Origin: Nepenthes gracilis
Taxonomy: Eukaryota; Streptophyta; Magnoliopsida; Caryophyllales; Nepenthaceae
Assembly (NCBI GenBank): GCA_033239525.1
Contig: BSYO01000016.1
Coordinates: 8,753,045-8,817,044, forward strand
Length of the DNA: 64,000 nucleotides
Reading direction: 5' to 3'
Position numbers and translations under genes: made by a program. The notes beneath the pieces are model-generated. The model was not told the DNA's origin, ran no database searches, and saw only the letters and a program-made list of their open reading frames with translations. Shown here one piece after another: positions 11,167 through 21,889 of this stretch (within the stretch, counting starts at the first letter, position 1; each line of letters begins with the position of its first letter).

Positions 11167-12364
11167 TTAATATTATTATCCGAGATTATTATTAATTATT
11201 ATGCATTATTGTTTATCATTATTTGTTGAGTATTTGGCTCTCTCTTATATTTTATTCGTTTTAGATTCGAGTTATGTAGCACCAGCGTAAAATCTTTCGT
11301 TTGCTATGGGACTTTGACATGGAGATAATTTTTGAGACTAGTAGCCATAACTTCTTTTGGTGATAGGCAGGATATATTGTGATAGAGGCTTAGTTTTTTT
11401 TTCTTGGGCTGTGACCTTTGACTCTTAGTAGTTTTTGTTTTCTAAGATATTTTTCACGATGTATTAATAAAATAATAATTTTATAATTAAAGAATGTTGA
11501 AATTTATTATGGGTATTTCGCTCGAGCGGTGTAGAACAGAGCTTCCGACCTAGGCTTGTTGCCACGATTAAGCATATTGATTTGCTGCATAGAACAATTA
11601 AGAGCCATTTAGGTTGGTGATTTTAGAGTCAGCACTGTGAATTGCGTTTTTGAAATCAGCACGTAGTAGTATTCAGGATCCTATATATTAATTACCTCTT
11701 ACGTCAATGGTTAAAAGGCCTCGTTAATTTTGCAGTGTTGGGAACCGAAATTGTATTTGCTGTCTGCTAATTTCTGTTAGATCTATCTAGAAATTCTGCT
11801 CTCAACAAACAAACAGTTGGTAAATTGTTGCATATAATGAGAATATGCAATTGCTTACTGGGTGGGAATGCATGCATGCAAGCACTGTCACTAGCAATAT
11901 ACACCACCGCCTAAGGCCACCCACAACTGGTTGCTGCACCAACCGTGAGTCGGCCTATCGGCATTGCAGGTAGCAATCAGCAGGTTCTCATCGATCCTGT
12001 CAGAGGTTGGTTGTCCATACTTTGTCACCGGAGTCTTGTCCCTCCACCCAACGGCCACAAGAGTCTAGCGTAATCAGTTGGAAACTGGTCAGCTGCCCTT
12101 GGCTGCTGGCAATACACTGCAGAAGACCAGAAAACAGATTAGCACTATCCAACGCTGGGGCGGCTATGACAAAAATCAAAATAGAAGATTTAATGTTTTT
12201 CATACTATGTAATAGCTTTTGATACTATGTTTTAGTCTCATTGCCAATGGGAGCAGTGGCTTTATCAATGTAGGACCGAGTGTAATTATCTCATGTCATC
12301 AAGCCTAAAACAAAAGATGGAGAAAAAAAATAGAAGAAGAGCTCCACCGAGAAATTAAGCTGCA
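11163..12364. other. Intergenic stretch, no gene recognised
   Basis: AT-rich to about 11520, then ordinary composition. A short minus-strand frame at 12000-12203 begins with a hydrophobic stretch but matches nothing I know. No repeat pair or RNA gene is visible. Confidence 0.4.
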
Positions 12365-12374
12365 TCAAATCCTA

Positions 12375-12678
12375 GGATCCAGGGGGGCTGCGACGCGGGA
12401 GGGGCGTCGCAGCCCGTACGACTCCATTTTGGCTTTCGGATGGAAAATCCAACGGCCAATATTTAAAAAAAAAAATTTAAGAAAAATTAAAAATAATAAT
12501 AATAATCATTTTTTTAAAAATCAAATACCAAAAAAATTATCACAACAAAAAAAAATAATATTATACTATTTTTTTTAATATATATATATATATGCAGCCG
12601 TTGATTTTTTCTATCCGACGGCTGTATGCGCGTCGTACGGGCTACAACCCCCCTCCCCCGCGTTGCAGCCCCCCTCGG
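12375..12678. mobile_element. Mutator-like MITE, split near its right end
   Basis: The ends are long inverted repeats: the left arm AGGGGGGCTGCGACGCGGG (12381) and GCAGCCCGTACGAC pair with the right arm ending GTTGCAGCCCCCCT (12676). The inverted match extends inward through TTTCGGATGGAAAAT and the ACGGC block on both sides, with an AT-rich centre. Flanking 10-bp direct repeats TCAAATCCTA lie at 12365-12374 and, beyond the inserted copia element, at 16234-16243. The last few MITE bases (16231-16233) are therefore on the far side of that insertion. Target duplications of 9 to 10 bp fit Mutator-type elements. No transposase is encoded. Confidence 0.8.
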
Positions 12679-13589
12679 TGTTGGGGCAAACTGGGACATC
12701 CGGATAGAATGCACCGAAAGCACATGGACTGAGAGAACAAAGCACTCGGACAGAGGGACAGCGCTCGGACGGACAGCCAAAAAGAGAAACAGAAAACCGA
12801 GAGAAAACACACGAGATTTAGCGTGGAGACCCTTATGTAATCGAAGGAAAAAATCACGGGAATAGAGTCAACTGCAAATCCACTATGTGAAATAGGTTAC
12901 AAACCTCCAAGATGGAGTATCCGCTACACACCCAAAAAATCAAAGAGAAAAACTCTCCAGAGCAAACCAAGAAAAGCACTCTTTTCTTTTCACTCTCTAT
13001 TCTTCTCTCTTTCTTTCTCTCACCGGTGGTGCACTCCTCTTTTTCTTTCACAATAATCCTTTTGCTTCTCTCTAAGATTGCTCTCTCAATCTTGCTCTCA
13101 CACTGCTGCTCACTTCCTCAACCGGCCAGCGTCCATATATATAGACACAAGGGACCTAGGCCTAGCCAGCCACCCTACTGCCAGTAGGGTGGCAGGACCA
13201 TACCCCTTAGGCCTGTAATGGCAGGCGCACGTCCGACGTGGCAGGATAGAAGGCCTGACACCTTGGAAGTTGTAGCTACTTGCCCACCTGCAAAGCGCGG
13301 CTGCAGCAGGCTTACAGAGGAAGTCAACGCCTAGGCTTCAGAGTCCTCGTCCATGTCTTCAGCAACCTCTGGAACATGACGCTTCTGATGAGTCCTCGTC
13401 CACTATTTCCGCAACTTCTCAGATAATAGTTCCCGGATGAATTCTTCAGCCACTACTCCTGTATAGTAGTCATCGTCCAATTCTTCAAGCCACCCCGAGG
13501 ACGGACGTTCCCAGATTTCTCCAAACGTCTACGTCCATTTGTCTCCACAAGTCAGTTGACACAAACACCACAAGAGAGTGGCCCCAACA
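12679..13589 (-). repeat. 3' LTR of the gag-only copia element
   Basis: Pairs with 15293-16225 across its length. On the minus strand a TATA sequence (TATATATGGACG region, near 13134-13144) sits mid-LTR. Confidence 0.9.
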
Positions 13590-13774
13590 AACTTCCCCTC
13601 ACGACCTTATGGGGACCTTGGCCGTTGTTGGGCGACTGTCATCTCCTACCTCCCGGCAGCTTTCCCTGAATTTGGACTCCGCCATCAATCTCTGCAAGCC
13701 TGAATGACACCATCCTCCACCCCCCTTCAGCTCCTCGGACGAATCATTCTGCCTTGTCTTCGCCACCTCAGCTC

Positions 13775-13935
13775 TGCCGTTGACCCTACTGGCTTTGCCG
13801 TTGGCCCTACTAGTTCCGCCATTGGTCCTACTCAGCTCCGCCCTTGGCCCTCCGCCGTTGGCCCTGTTGGCTCCACCCTTGGCCCTGCACAGCTTCGCCT
13901 TTGGCTCTGCATAGCTCCGTCCTTGACCCTACTGG
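13775..13935. repeat. Minisatellite of about 21-24 bp in the gag-only copia interior
   Basis: Words such as GTTGGCCCTACTGGC, TTGGCCCTACTAG and TTGGCCCTGTTGGCTCC recur about seven times. The array sits exactly where integrase should begin, marking the scar of the internal deletion. Confidence 0.7.
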
Positions 13936-14555
13936 CTCTGCCTGCCTCCCAGACGTCCTCTCCTGCCACCTTGACTAATGCCCCTGTTGGTCATCCTGGC
14001 ATTTCCTTTGGCAATACAGGTCTTCATCAGATACCGCCCTGATATCCTACTTCCCCTTGCCATCACTGAGGTGCCTTTGGTGAGCTTCCACTGGCCGTTG
14101 CTAAATGTCGTCCGGAAGCCTTCCTCATCTAACTTCCCTGTTGAAATCACATTCAACCTTAGATCCGAGGCATGTCGCACGTCCTCCAGCACGAGCGTAT
14201 TTCCGTTGCTTGTCCTCAAGCAAACATCCCCAATGCCAACAACCATAGATGAGCCACCATTACCCATCTTTAACAACCCACGGCCAACGGGCGTATAACT
14301 CATGAAGTGGGACTTTATCGGTGTCACATGGTGTGAGGCCCCACTATCCATCACCCAACTCATCTCCTGGTGTGGATTGCTCCGTTCTTCCTCTGCGTGG
14401 ACCACCAGGAGGTCTCCGCAGAAAGTAATGGTCTCTGGATCATCGGCCTGATCCTTTTTTCCTGACAATTGCTTCTGCCCTCCTCGTCCTGCCTCCTCCG
14501 CGGACAGTCCTTCTTTATGTGGCCTTTCTTGCCCCACAAGAAGCAACTCCTTCAA
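13929..14555 (-). pseudogene. Copia protease and start of the pre-integrase region
   Basis: The open frame (208 codons) begins inside the zinc-knuckle remnant. It contains the aspartic protease active site as WVMDSGASHHVTP near 14358-14320 and the LEDVRHASDLRLNVIS block near 14187. It then loses copia similarity near 14030, before the pre-integrase HH zinc motif. Downstream sequence is a short-unit repeat, not integrase. The protease motif itself is intact, but the gag reading frame upstream is not. Confidence 0.75.
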
Positions 14556-14692
14556 TCAAACTTGCTCCAACTGTTGCTCCTCTCCATCCTGCCACCTCCG
14601 TCTCGTTCCCTCGATTGTCCTTGTCCCCGTCTGCTAGTTACTACAAGAAGACTTGGCTGAGAGCTTGAGGCCTCACCGCTTTCCCTCCACCT

Positions 14693-15255
14693 TTACTCGT
14701 TCATAAGTAGGGAAGCTATAACCTCGTCCAGCTTCAGTGTGTCCTTCCCGAACAGCAACGTCGTGATGATATGATCGTACGAGACCGGCAAGGATGCCAG
14801 CAACACCAACGCTTTGTCCTCGTCCTTGATCTTCTCAGCAAAGGCCGACATCTGCGTCACCAGCTGGTTGAATTTGTCCAAGTGCTTCTCGAAGCACTCA
14901 CGTTCCGACAACTGCAGGCCATAAAACTGTTCTTCATATAAAGCCCGGTTGTCAAGGACTTGGACTTGTACCGGCTCTCAAGCTTCTCCCAGACCTCGGT
15001 CTGATCTAATAGTCCGAGAATCTGCTGGAGTGTGTTGTCCGCAAAACACAACTTAATGGTGGAGTTGGAAAGATCCCTCTTGTCCTGCCACTGGTCCTCG
15101 GACAGTTTCTCCGGCTTCTCCTCCTTTTTTCGAAGAGCTATTACTGTTTCTTCTCGGGTCAAAATATTTCTCACCCTTTCCTGCCAAAGGATGAAATTAT
15201 TTTGCCCATTGAACTGCTCCACACTGAACGTCCCATTCTTCGCCGACAATGCCAT
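14693..15255 (-). pseudogene. Copia gag, frameshifted
   Basis: The frame opens at 15255 (MALSAKNGTFSVEQFNG) shortly after the primer site. It carries the copia gag signature VWEKLESRYKSKSL near 15000-14960. Near 14940 a small indel moves the coding into another frame (LSERECFEKHLDKFNQLV, then ASLPVSYDHIITTLLFGKD), ending at MNE near 14693. A zinc-knuckle remnant lies near 14545-14505, reading CFLWGKKGHIKKDC: the second cysteine is tryptophan. The protein would form the particle shell; as it stands it is broken. Confidence 0.8.
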
Positions 15256-15278
15256 CCAACCGACGGTTCACGAACCTG

Positions 15279-15290
15279 TCTCTGATACCA
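15279..15290 (-). promoter_or_regulatory. Primer-binding site for initiator methionine tRNA
   Basis: The minus strand reads TGGTATCAGAGA two bases inside the LTR end. This complements the 3' end of plant tRNA-iMet, as usual for copia elements. Confidence 0.85.
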
Positions 15291-15292
15291 CT

Positions 15293-16225
15293 TGTTAGGG
15301 CAAACCGGGGCGTCCGGACAGATTGCACCGAAAGCACAATGACCGAGAGGACAAAGCACTCGGACAGAAGGACAGCGCTCGAACAGACAGCCAAAAGAAG
15401 AAACAGAAAACCGAAAGAAAACACACGAGATTTAACCTGAAAACCCTTTTATAACCGAAGGAAAAAATCACGGGAATAGAGTCAACTGCAAATCCACTAT
15501 GTGAAATAGGTCACAAACATCCAAAATAGAGTATCCACTACACACCCAAAAAATTAAAGAGAAAAACTCTCCAGAGCAAATCAAGAAAATCACTCTTTTC
15601 TTTTCACTCTCTATTCTTCTTTATTTCTTTCTCTCACCGGTGGTGCACTCATCTTTTTCTTTCACAATAGTCCTTTTGCTTCTCTCCAAGATTGCTCTCT
15701 CAATCTTGCTCTCACGCTGCTGCTCACTTCCTCAACCGGCCAGCGTCCATATATATATACACAGGGGGCTTAGGCCCAGCCAACCACCCTATTGCCAGTA
15801 GGGTGACAGGACCATGCCTCTAGGGTGACAGGACCATGCCTCTTAGGCCTGCCATGGCAGGCGCACGCCTAGCGTGCCAGGATGGCAGGCCTGACACCTT
15901 GAAAGTTGCAGCCGCCTGCCCACCTGCAAGGCGCGGCTACAATAGGCCTACAGAGGAAGCCAACACCTAGGCTTCAGAGTCCTCGTCCATATCTTCAGCA
16001 ACCTCTCGAACATGACGCCTCTGATAAGTCCTTGTCCACTATTTCCGCAACTTCTCGGACAATAGTTCCCGGACGAATTCTTCAGCCACTACTCCTGCAT
16101 AGTAGTCATCGTCCAATTCTTCCAACCACCCCGAGGACAGACATTTTCGGATTTCTCCAAACGTTCGCATCCATTTGTCTCAACAAGTCTGTGGACACAA
16201 ACACCACAAGAGAGTGACCCCAACA
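15293..16225 (-). repeat. 5' LTR of the gag-only copia element
   Basis: Lies beside the primer-binding site. It carries a short internal duplication (ACAGGACCATGCCTCT, near 15810 and 15830) absent from the partner LTR, which explains most of the length difference. Confidence 0.9.
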
Positions 16226-17236
16226 CTCAGTTCTCAAATCCTATACTCTTAACTCGAAATTCGGCACGGAAGGGGAAAAAAGGGATTAAAAATCAGGACA
16301 TTTAAATATTCACCCAAATCGAGGATCATGTATTCCTTAAACAATGTTAAGGCCACCAATAGCAATAATAAGACTTTATTATTTTAAGTGTGCATATGAC
16401 GCAGAAATTCGAAGCATCGAAATTAATATACAGCCGAAAATTGCAGGAACCGGGGACACGTTTTTCCCTGAAAGAGAAGCAGTATCTGCCTCACTCATTT
16501 TAATCATAATCCAATGCATGTGATTTAATAATAAAAAAATAATAATAGTTATATTTTAAATTTTTTTATAATAATATTATTATTTATTGAACATCAAATC
16601 CAATAAAAAATAAAAAAAAATTTAAATGTATTATCGAAGATTTAAATTCTATGCATTCGATCTTCGGAATCCAATGAAAAAATAAAGAAAAGCAAATGCC
16701 ATTTCTCCAATTGGGTATCGCTTCAATTAGCTTGGTCAAGTTAATTAACACAGTGAAGCCTTGCGTGATCTCATAAAGATGAAATTATTAACTGGCTCAT
16801 TAGACTCAAGCTCAAATAACACAGGCTGATATCAACCCAATTATAATAAGAATGATTTAAGATTAGACAGATGATTGAATCGCCAGGTGGATGTTGAACA
16901 GATTAAATTGTCAGTCTAAATAGTTAAATATCCAAATGTTTAACCGAATAGTTAACCTAACCAAATAATTAAACTAAGCGAATAGTTTATATACTCTACA
17001 GTTAACTTCAATAAGAATCTCCTAACCAACTAGTATCAACTATTCATCATCATTGGTTGAACTACATTTAGAAAATACCGCGATCAAAACAAGCACAATT
17101 GCTGTTGAATTGGCTTCACTACTTGGACTGTGACCATTTATTCATCATCAAAAAATCATAATTAACTGACAATATATCTTTAAATATACCCTACTTTTCC
17201 TAAAAAAAATAATGGAGATAGATTTTGAAAAGTAAT

Positions 17237-19841
17237 TGTCATGAACCTGAATCAAATAGTTTAATTTAAATAATTAATTGTATTCTTAATATTATTCCTA
17301 TTAATCTCATACTCGAGTGTGACAAATCAATACACAAATGGAACCCAAAAATGACCTTTAACCATAGGCCTATACTCAACCAATTTTAAAATTCAATCAC
17401 ATAATGTACCAATTTAAGCCATAACGAAACTAAAACTCATTAAATCTAACAAATATCTGATAAATCACGTCTTTACTCATACAATGCATCCAAAGATTCC
17501 ACTCTGATGGGACAAAATATAAAATATGAGTCTAAAATCCAATAAGTATTATATTTAAATAAGACAAATCCAATAAATTAGAGGGATGATCAAATGGATG
17601 AATATTCAATCAAATAACAGTATAAATTCAAATCGACGATAAAATAAATCTGATAGTAATTTAAGATCCAAAATTCGGTGGTAGTTTCGTATTCAAACTA
17701 ATATCCAAATCCAAAATAAATATTTAAATCAGAAAATAGTCATTATCGCACGTGTGTGTATATATATATATAAACAAAAGTGATCCGAATCAATTTCAAT
17801 AAGTCGATGTCCAATTCAAGTGCAAGTTTAAGTCCAAATCCAAGTTTAGATTAAGTCCAGATATATATATATATATAAACAAAAGTTATCCGGACCAATT
17901 TCAATAAGTTGATGTCCAATTCAAGTGCAAGTTTAAGTCCAAATCCAAGTTTAGATTAAGTCCAAATCCAAGTCCAAGTCCAATACCCAATCAGTTTGTA
18001 ATTTAGGGTAGAATTCGATAGTCGGATAATGAAATAACAAGCACAAAAGCCAAAGTAACGTCACAATCGATAGTCCAAAGGTCCAAATCAAAACATATTG
18101 TCAAAATTATTTGTACAAGACATACCAAGACTCATCTGTACACAAAATCGGTAAATCTCATATCTAAATCTAAATATCCAAATCTATACAGAAAACACAA
18201 AATATGTACCAAATTTGAGTTTTAGTTATTTAAAAACTAACTTGATGAAGGGTTATAGATACTCTCGATAACCCTAGACTTTATCAAATACAAATTAGGC
18301 TAGCATATATGGTCATCCATATATTCTGTCTCCTATGGGTAAGTTTGTTCACTATGTTTTATCAACCGTAACTTTGGGTGTAATCCTTAAACTTGTTAGA
18401 TATATTAGGATATCCGAATATATTATAAAGTCAAATTAAATTATCTAAATGAGATGGGTCACTACTCTAAGCCTTTCCTATTGGCAAAAAAAAAATTTAG
18501 ATAATAAATTTTTTCATTGAAAGCTATCCAGATTATCCAATAATAAATTTAACTATAATAATCATAACCTGACATATGCATATGAAAATGAACGACCTAT
18601 GTAAATTTTAAATATATTTTTGTATATACATACTGATATAAACATATATAGCATTTGAAAATTTACTCATTTTTCAAGAAAATGACAAAACCTACAAATT
18701 TTAACAGAAATAGAATAAAACCATCAAATAATTGATAAAAAGGTGAGGCATGCATAATAAAATAAACAGGTTAATTTAAAAATGTACCCACGAGTTTAAA
18801 ACCTCTAAATTGGAATATAAATATATCAGATGTAAAATCAGATAAAATATAGAGTTAGAAGATACTTGTTTTGACTTTATTCCAAATAGATATGCCAAAA
18901 TGATACTTCGAGGTACCTGAATTGCGCCTTCTCTCTCTTGTCGGCGTGCCACTTTCTCTCTCCTCCATTTCTCTTTCTTACTGAGTCACTTCTCTGCCTC
19001 TCTTCATGTTCCTCCTCCGCCGATGGTGGCTCCGACATGGGCGACAACGGTGACCACGGTGATAGCAACTTGGCAACGACACGTCAATGAACGGCGGCAC
19101 ATGAAAGCCGGTGACTTTCTCTCTTTTTACCAGTCCTCATTCACCCACAATTTGACCGATTTCTCTCAAAATCAATACATACAATCCTAAAATCGGCATT
19201 TATAAGGAGAATGGAAGGATTTACTTATTTCAATTTCACTAATTTTTTCTAGCAACAACAGCGACGGCGGCGGCGACAGCAGTGGCGGTGGCGGTGGCGG
19301 TGGCGGCAGCCGTTTGCTTTGGTTTGCAATTCCTTCCTCTACTTACATCGATGCACAAAATGGTCAGTAATATCACAAAGAGGGCTTCACCAGCTTCCAT
19401 TCCTGAGATTGGCTCCTCCAACGATGATGGCAACGGTAACCCCGCATCAGCTCCCTCTCTCTCCTCTTTTCCTTCCTTATTTTCTCTCTTTCCTTCTTTT
19501 CTTTCCTCTTCTTTTTCTTTTCTCTCTCCCTTACACTCCATGGCCTCTTATTTTTTTTCCCCTTTTTCTCTCTTTTTATATTATTATATTATTATTATAT
19601 TGTTATTATTATTATTATATATATTTATATATTTTTTATAATTTTTTTATTTCATAATTTAAATTGATACTTGGGTTATAGTAGGGGTGCACATTGGGTG
19701 GGAACATATATTAGGTGTCAGTACAAATAATCCAAATATCCTTCAAAATGTTATAATATTTTATTAATTTTTACCATATTTAAATTATCCAAAATTATTA
19801 TTAATATTAAAATAATTCAAATGAAGATCTGAAATATTACA
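17237..19841 (-). mobile_element. Solo LTR, chromovirus type, 2.6 kb
   Basis: It begins TGTCATGAACC and ends AATATTACA. A perfect target duplication GTAAT sits at 17232-17236 and 19842-19846. The sister LTR of the host element (near 32390) shows the uninterrupted target. No primer site, gag or pol lies between the ends. On the minus strand it has a TATA sequence near 19197-19205, then a purine-rich leader near 18990-18925, like the other long LTRs here. A GGC-rich patch (19260-19315) and a CT-rich patch (19440-19560) also lie within. Solo LTRs form by recombination between the two LTRs of one element. Confidence 0.85.
17761..17970. repeat. 105-bp tandem duplication inside the solo LTR
   Basis: Two near-identical units (17761-17865 and 17866-17970) each start with a TA run and TAAACAAAAGT and contain CAATTCAAGTGCAAGTTTAA. 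Shorter AAGTCCAAATCC repeats continue to about 17985. Confidence 0.9.
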
Positions 19842-20117
19842 GTAATGATAAAACTAAACTCTCTAACACTTTTTTTTTTTTTTTTGCAAAATATAGAGCC
19901 AGGCCTTCTATCTCTCTTTTTCATCCTCACAATCTCTCCCACATTCCAAGTTTTTTAAAAAATTTACTAATTTGAATTTTGAAAGATATATCACAAAGTG
20001 AGTCCCAAATTTTTTGAACACTTGTTTACTATTGTGATATGAAAGATCTAGATATAAGGTTTGATAGTTAAACCTAAATTTATTTGAATCGTAATCCAAA
20101 TTTTAAGGTGAACATTA

Positions 20118-20137
20118 TTGGTGCTGTCTGTTAGAAA
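20118..20137 (+). promoter_or_regulatory. Decayed Tat primer-binding site
   Basis: TTGGTGCTGTCTGTTAGAAA follows the left LTR. It matches the intact site TTGGCGCCGTCTGTGGGAA at 50022-50040 except mainly for C-to-T changes and damage to the GGG. Confidence 0.65.
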
Positions 20138-20819
20138 TAGAGTCAAACCACTCGTTCTTACCTAAACCAAATCACACCAATCAAAATACATGAATCAATG
20201 ATTTTTGACAAAATCGGTTGACGTGGTGAATATAATGATACACTGACATTTGAGTTAGTTGTCGAAGAATGTCCCATCTCACAACGTCCTCTAAGAAATA
20301 AAGCAATCAAGGAAGTGCTCACTTGCCGCCATTTTGGATATGGAACGCTTAGCCACTCAAATGTAAGATATGTTAAAGAGGTTGAAGCTCCTATGGCATA
20401 GATTTAAGGATCATATGCTCGTAAGAAAGCCGCCTTAAGGAGAAGCCACTCTAGGTGAAAAATGCCCATGGATCCAGAGGGACAGAACCAAGTTCTTACT
20501 TCTTAACTTGAAAGGTATCTTAATTTTGAGGTCAAGAAAGAAAGCATAGAGTGATAAAATTCCTAGTATTCTTGGGATTTTGGACATCACTCTATCTTAG
20601 AGAAAGGGCCATGCAGCAGCACCCCCTGAACCCTCCAGATTAGGAACATACTAGGTGAATTTGCCAATTATTTAAAGTTGAGAATATTCCTCAAATCCAA
20701 GAGAATTGGCTCCATCATTGAAGAGGATAAGTACATCAAAAAATTAGAGCAGCAGGTCTTCTAAGAAAGCTTTACTGGACAAATAACTTAATTAGGTTGT
20801 ATGCTATTCACCTTACAAA

Positions 20820-21420
20820 TCAAGAAGCACATGCTTCCCCATAAGTTCAAAATGCCCATATTAGAACTATATGACGGAAGCACAAATTCGATAAATCATT
20901 TGAATCACTTTTGTATGCTGATTGGCTTCTAAAATTTGGAAGACACAATGTTGTGCCTCTGTCTCCCTTTAACATTAAAGGGAGACACACGAATTTGATT
21001 ATATAAGTTATGACCGAACTTTATTGGGATCTTGAAGAAGCTAACCGATCAATTCTTACCCCAATTTGCCTTTAGCGATGAAAAGAAAAATAACTTTGGC
21101 ATTTGGTTAGGGTAAGCCAAGCTCATAATGAGATCTTGAAGTATTTTCCGGCTCAATTCAACACTAAGGCAAAGGACATATCAAAACTTATTGATAAGGT
21201 GATGCTGAATACCTATATAGTGAAGATTCAATTGGGTAACTTTTGTCAAGTAACTAGTACAACAAGACACCAAAACATTATTGGAGGTAGGAACAATTAC
21301 TCGGGCTTGCATTATGGTAGAGGAGACAAACGACACCAAAAGGACAAAGTACTAGAACTATGAGCAACATCAAGGACATACTAGGGTGAAAAGAAAAAAA
21401 ATAATGACAATCAATTTGCT
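20820..21420 (+). pseudogene. Tat gag remnant (copy A)
   Basis: The phrase HKFKMPILELYDGSTNSINH near 20845 matches the start of the capsid domain of Tat-type gag. LPLTLKGDTRI near 20970 and a PQFAFSDEKKNNF-like stretch near 21060 follow in order. Stops and frameshifts break the frame throughout. Upstream, 20150-20820 aligns loosely with 54180-54600 of copy B (shared ATGCAGCAGCA-like and AGAGAATTG words) and is probably the gag start. Confidence 0.7.
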
Positions 21421-21889
21421 CAAAATCATTATAAGCAATAGAGGACCAAACTAGGATTTTGCTGAGATTTTAAGCTGTTACATCATACGCCCCTCATTAA
21501 CACTTAAATAAACGTTCTAATACAGATTCAGAATAAAAATTTTCTTAAATGGCCTAAGCCGGTTAACAACCTAGAAGGAAAAGACTAGTCAAAATACAAC
21601 CAATACAATTGATCTCCGAGGCATAATATCGAAGAATGCCAGATATTTTAGAAGGAGATTGAGGCTTTTATTTAGAAAGAGTATCTCCAAAATATTTATA
21701 GAACCATGGGTCTACCTAAGTCCAAGATAAGGATGATAAAGAATTGCATGAGCAACCACACAATTGGGTAGTTGTAGATGTTATCAATTAATATGGCATC
21801 TACTAGACTTGTCAGCATAGTAGGTCAAGATAACTCAGAAGAGGCTTCCTCTAACAATAGACAAAAGTTAGGCATTGAAAAAGATGTCA

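Larger units (their letters stand above)
12679..16225 (-). mobile_element. Internally deleted copia element (gag and protease only, TR-GAG type)
   Basis: LTRs of 911 and 933 bp (12679-13589 and 15293-16225) start TGTT and end CAACA. The target duplication is CTCGG at 12674-12678 and CTCAG at 16226-16230, one mismatch. The minus-strand primer site TGGTATCAGAGA lies at 15279-15290. The 1.7-kb interior keeps gag and a protease-like region but has no integrase or reverse transcriptase. Elements with LTRs plus gag only are known in plants as TR-GAGs and need enzymes from a relative. It landed in the end of the MITE at 12375. Confidence 0.9.
16713..20114 (+). repeat. Left LTR of Tat copy A, interrupted by a solo LTR
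   Basis: 16713-17236 and 19842-20114 align in order with 31840-32637. Shared landmarks are AGTTTATATACTCTA (TATA region, near 16985 and 32130), ATAGATTTTGAAAA and CTCTAACAC. The insertion point falls between the last two. Confidence 0.8.

Noticed and set aside
10889..11229. Open frames around 10889-11229 ending in poly-Ile/Leu
   Set aside because: They lie in the LTR and run into the ATT microsatellite; a homologous frame at 5144-5353 is equally just LTR sequence.
12000..12203. Minus-strand 67-codon frame with a hydrophobic start, possible secreted peptide
   Set aside because: No recognised domain, no supporting promoter, and its length is within chance.
15279..15290. tRNA gene at the TGGTATCAGAGA sites (also 43197-43208)
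   Set aside because: Only the primer-binding complement is present; no cloverleaf can be drawn.
19239..19657. Ala-rich and Phe/Leu-rich open frames on both strands
   Set aside because: They arise from the GGC-rich and CT-rich low-complexity patches inside the solo LTR at 17237-19841.
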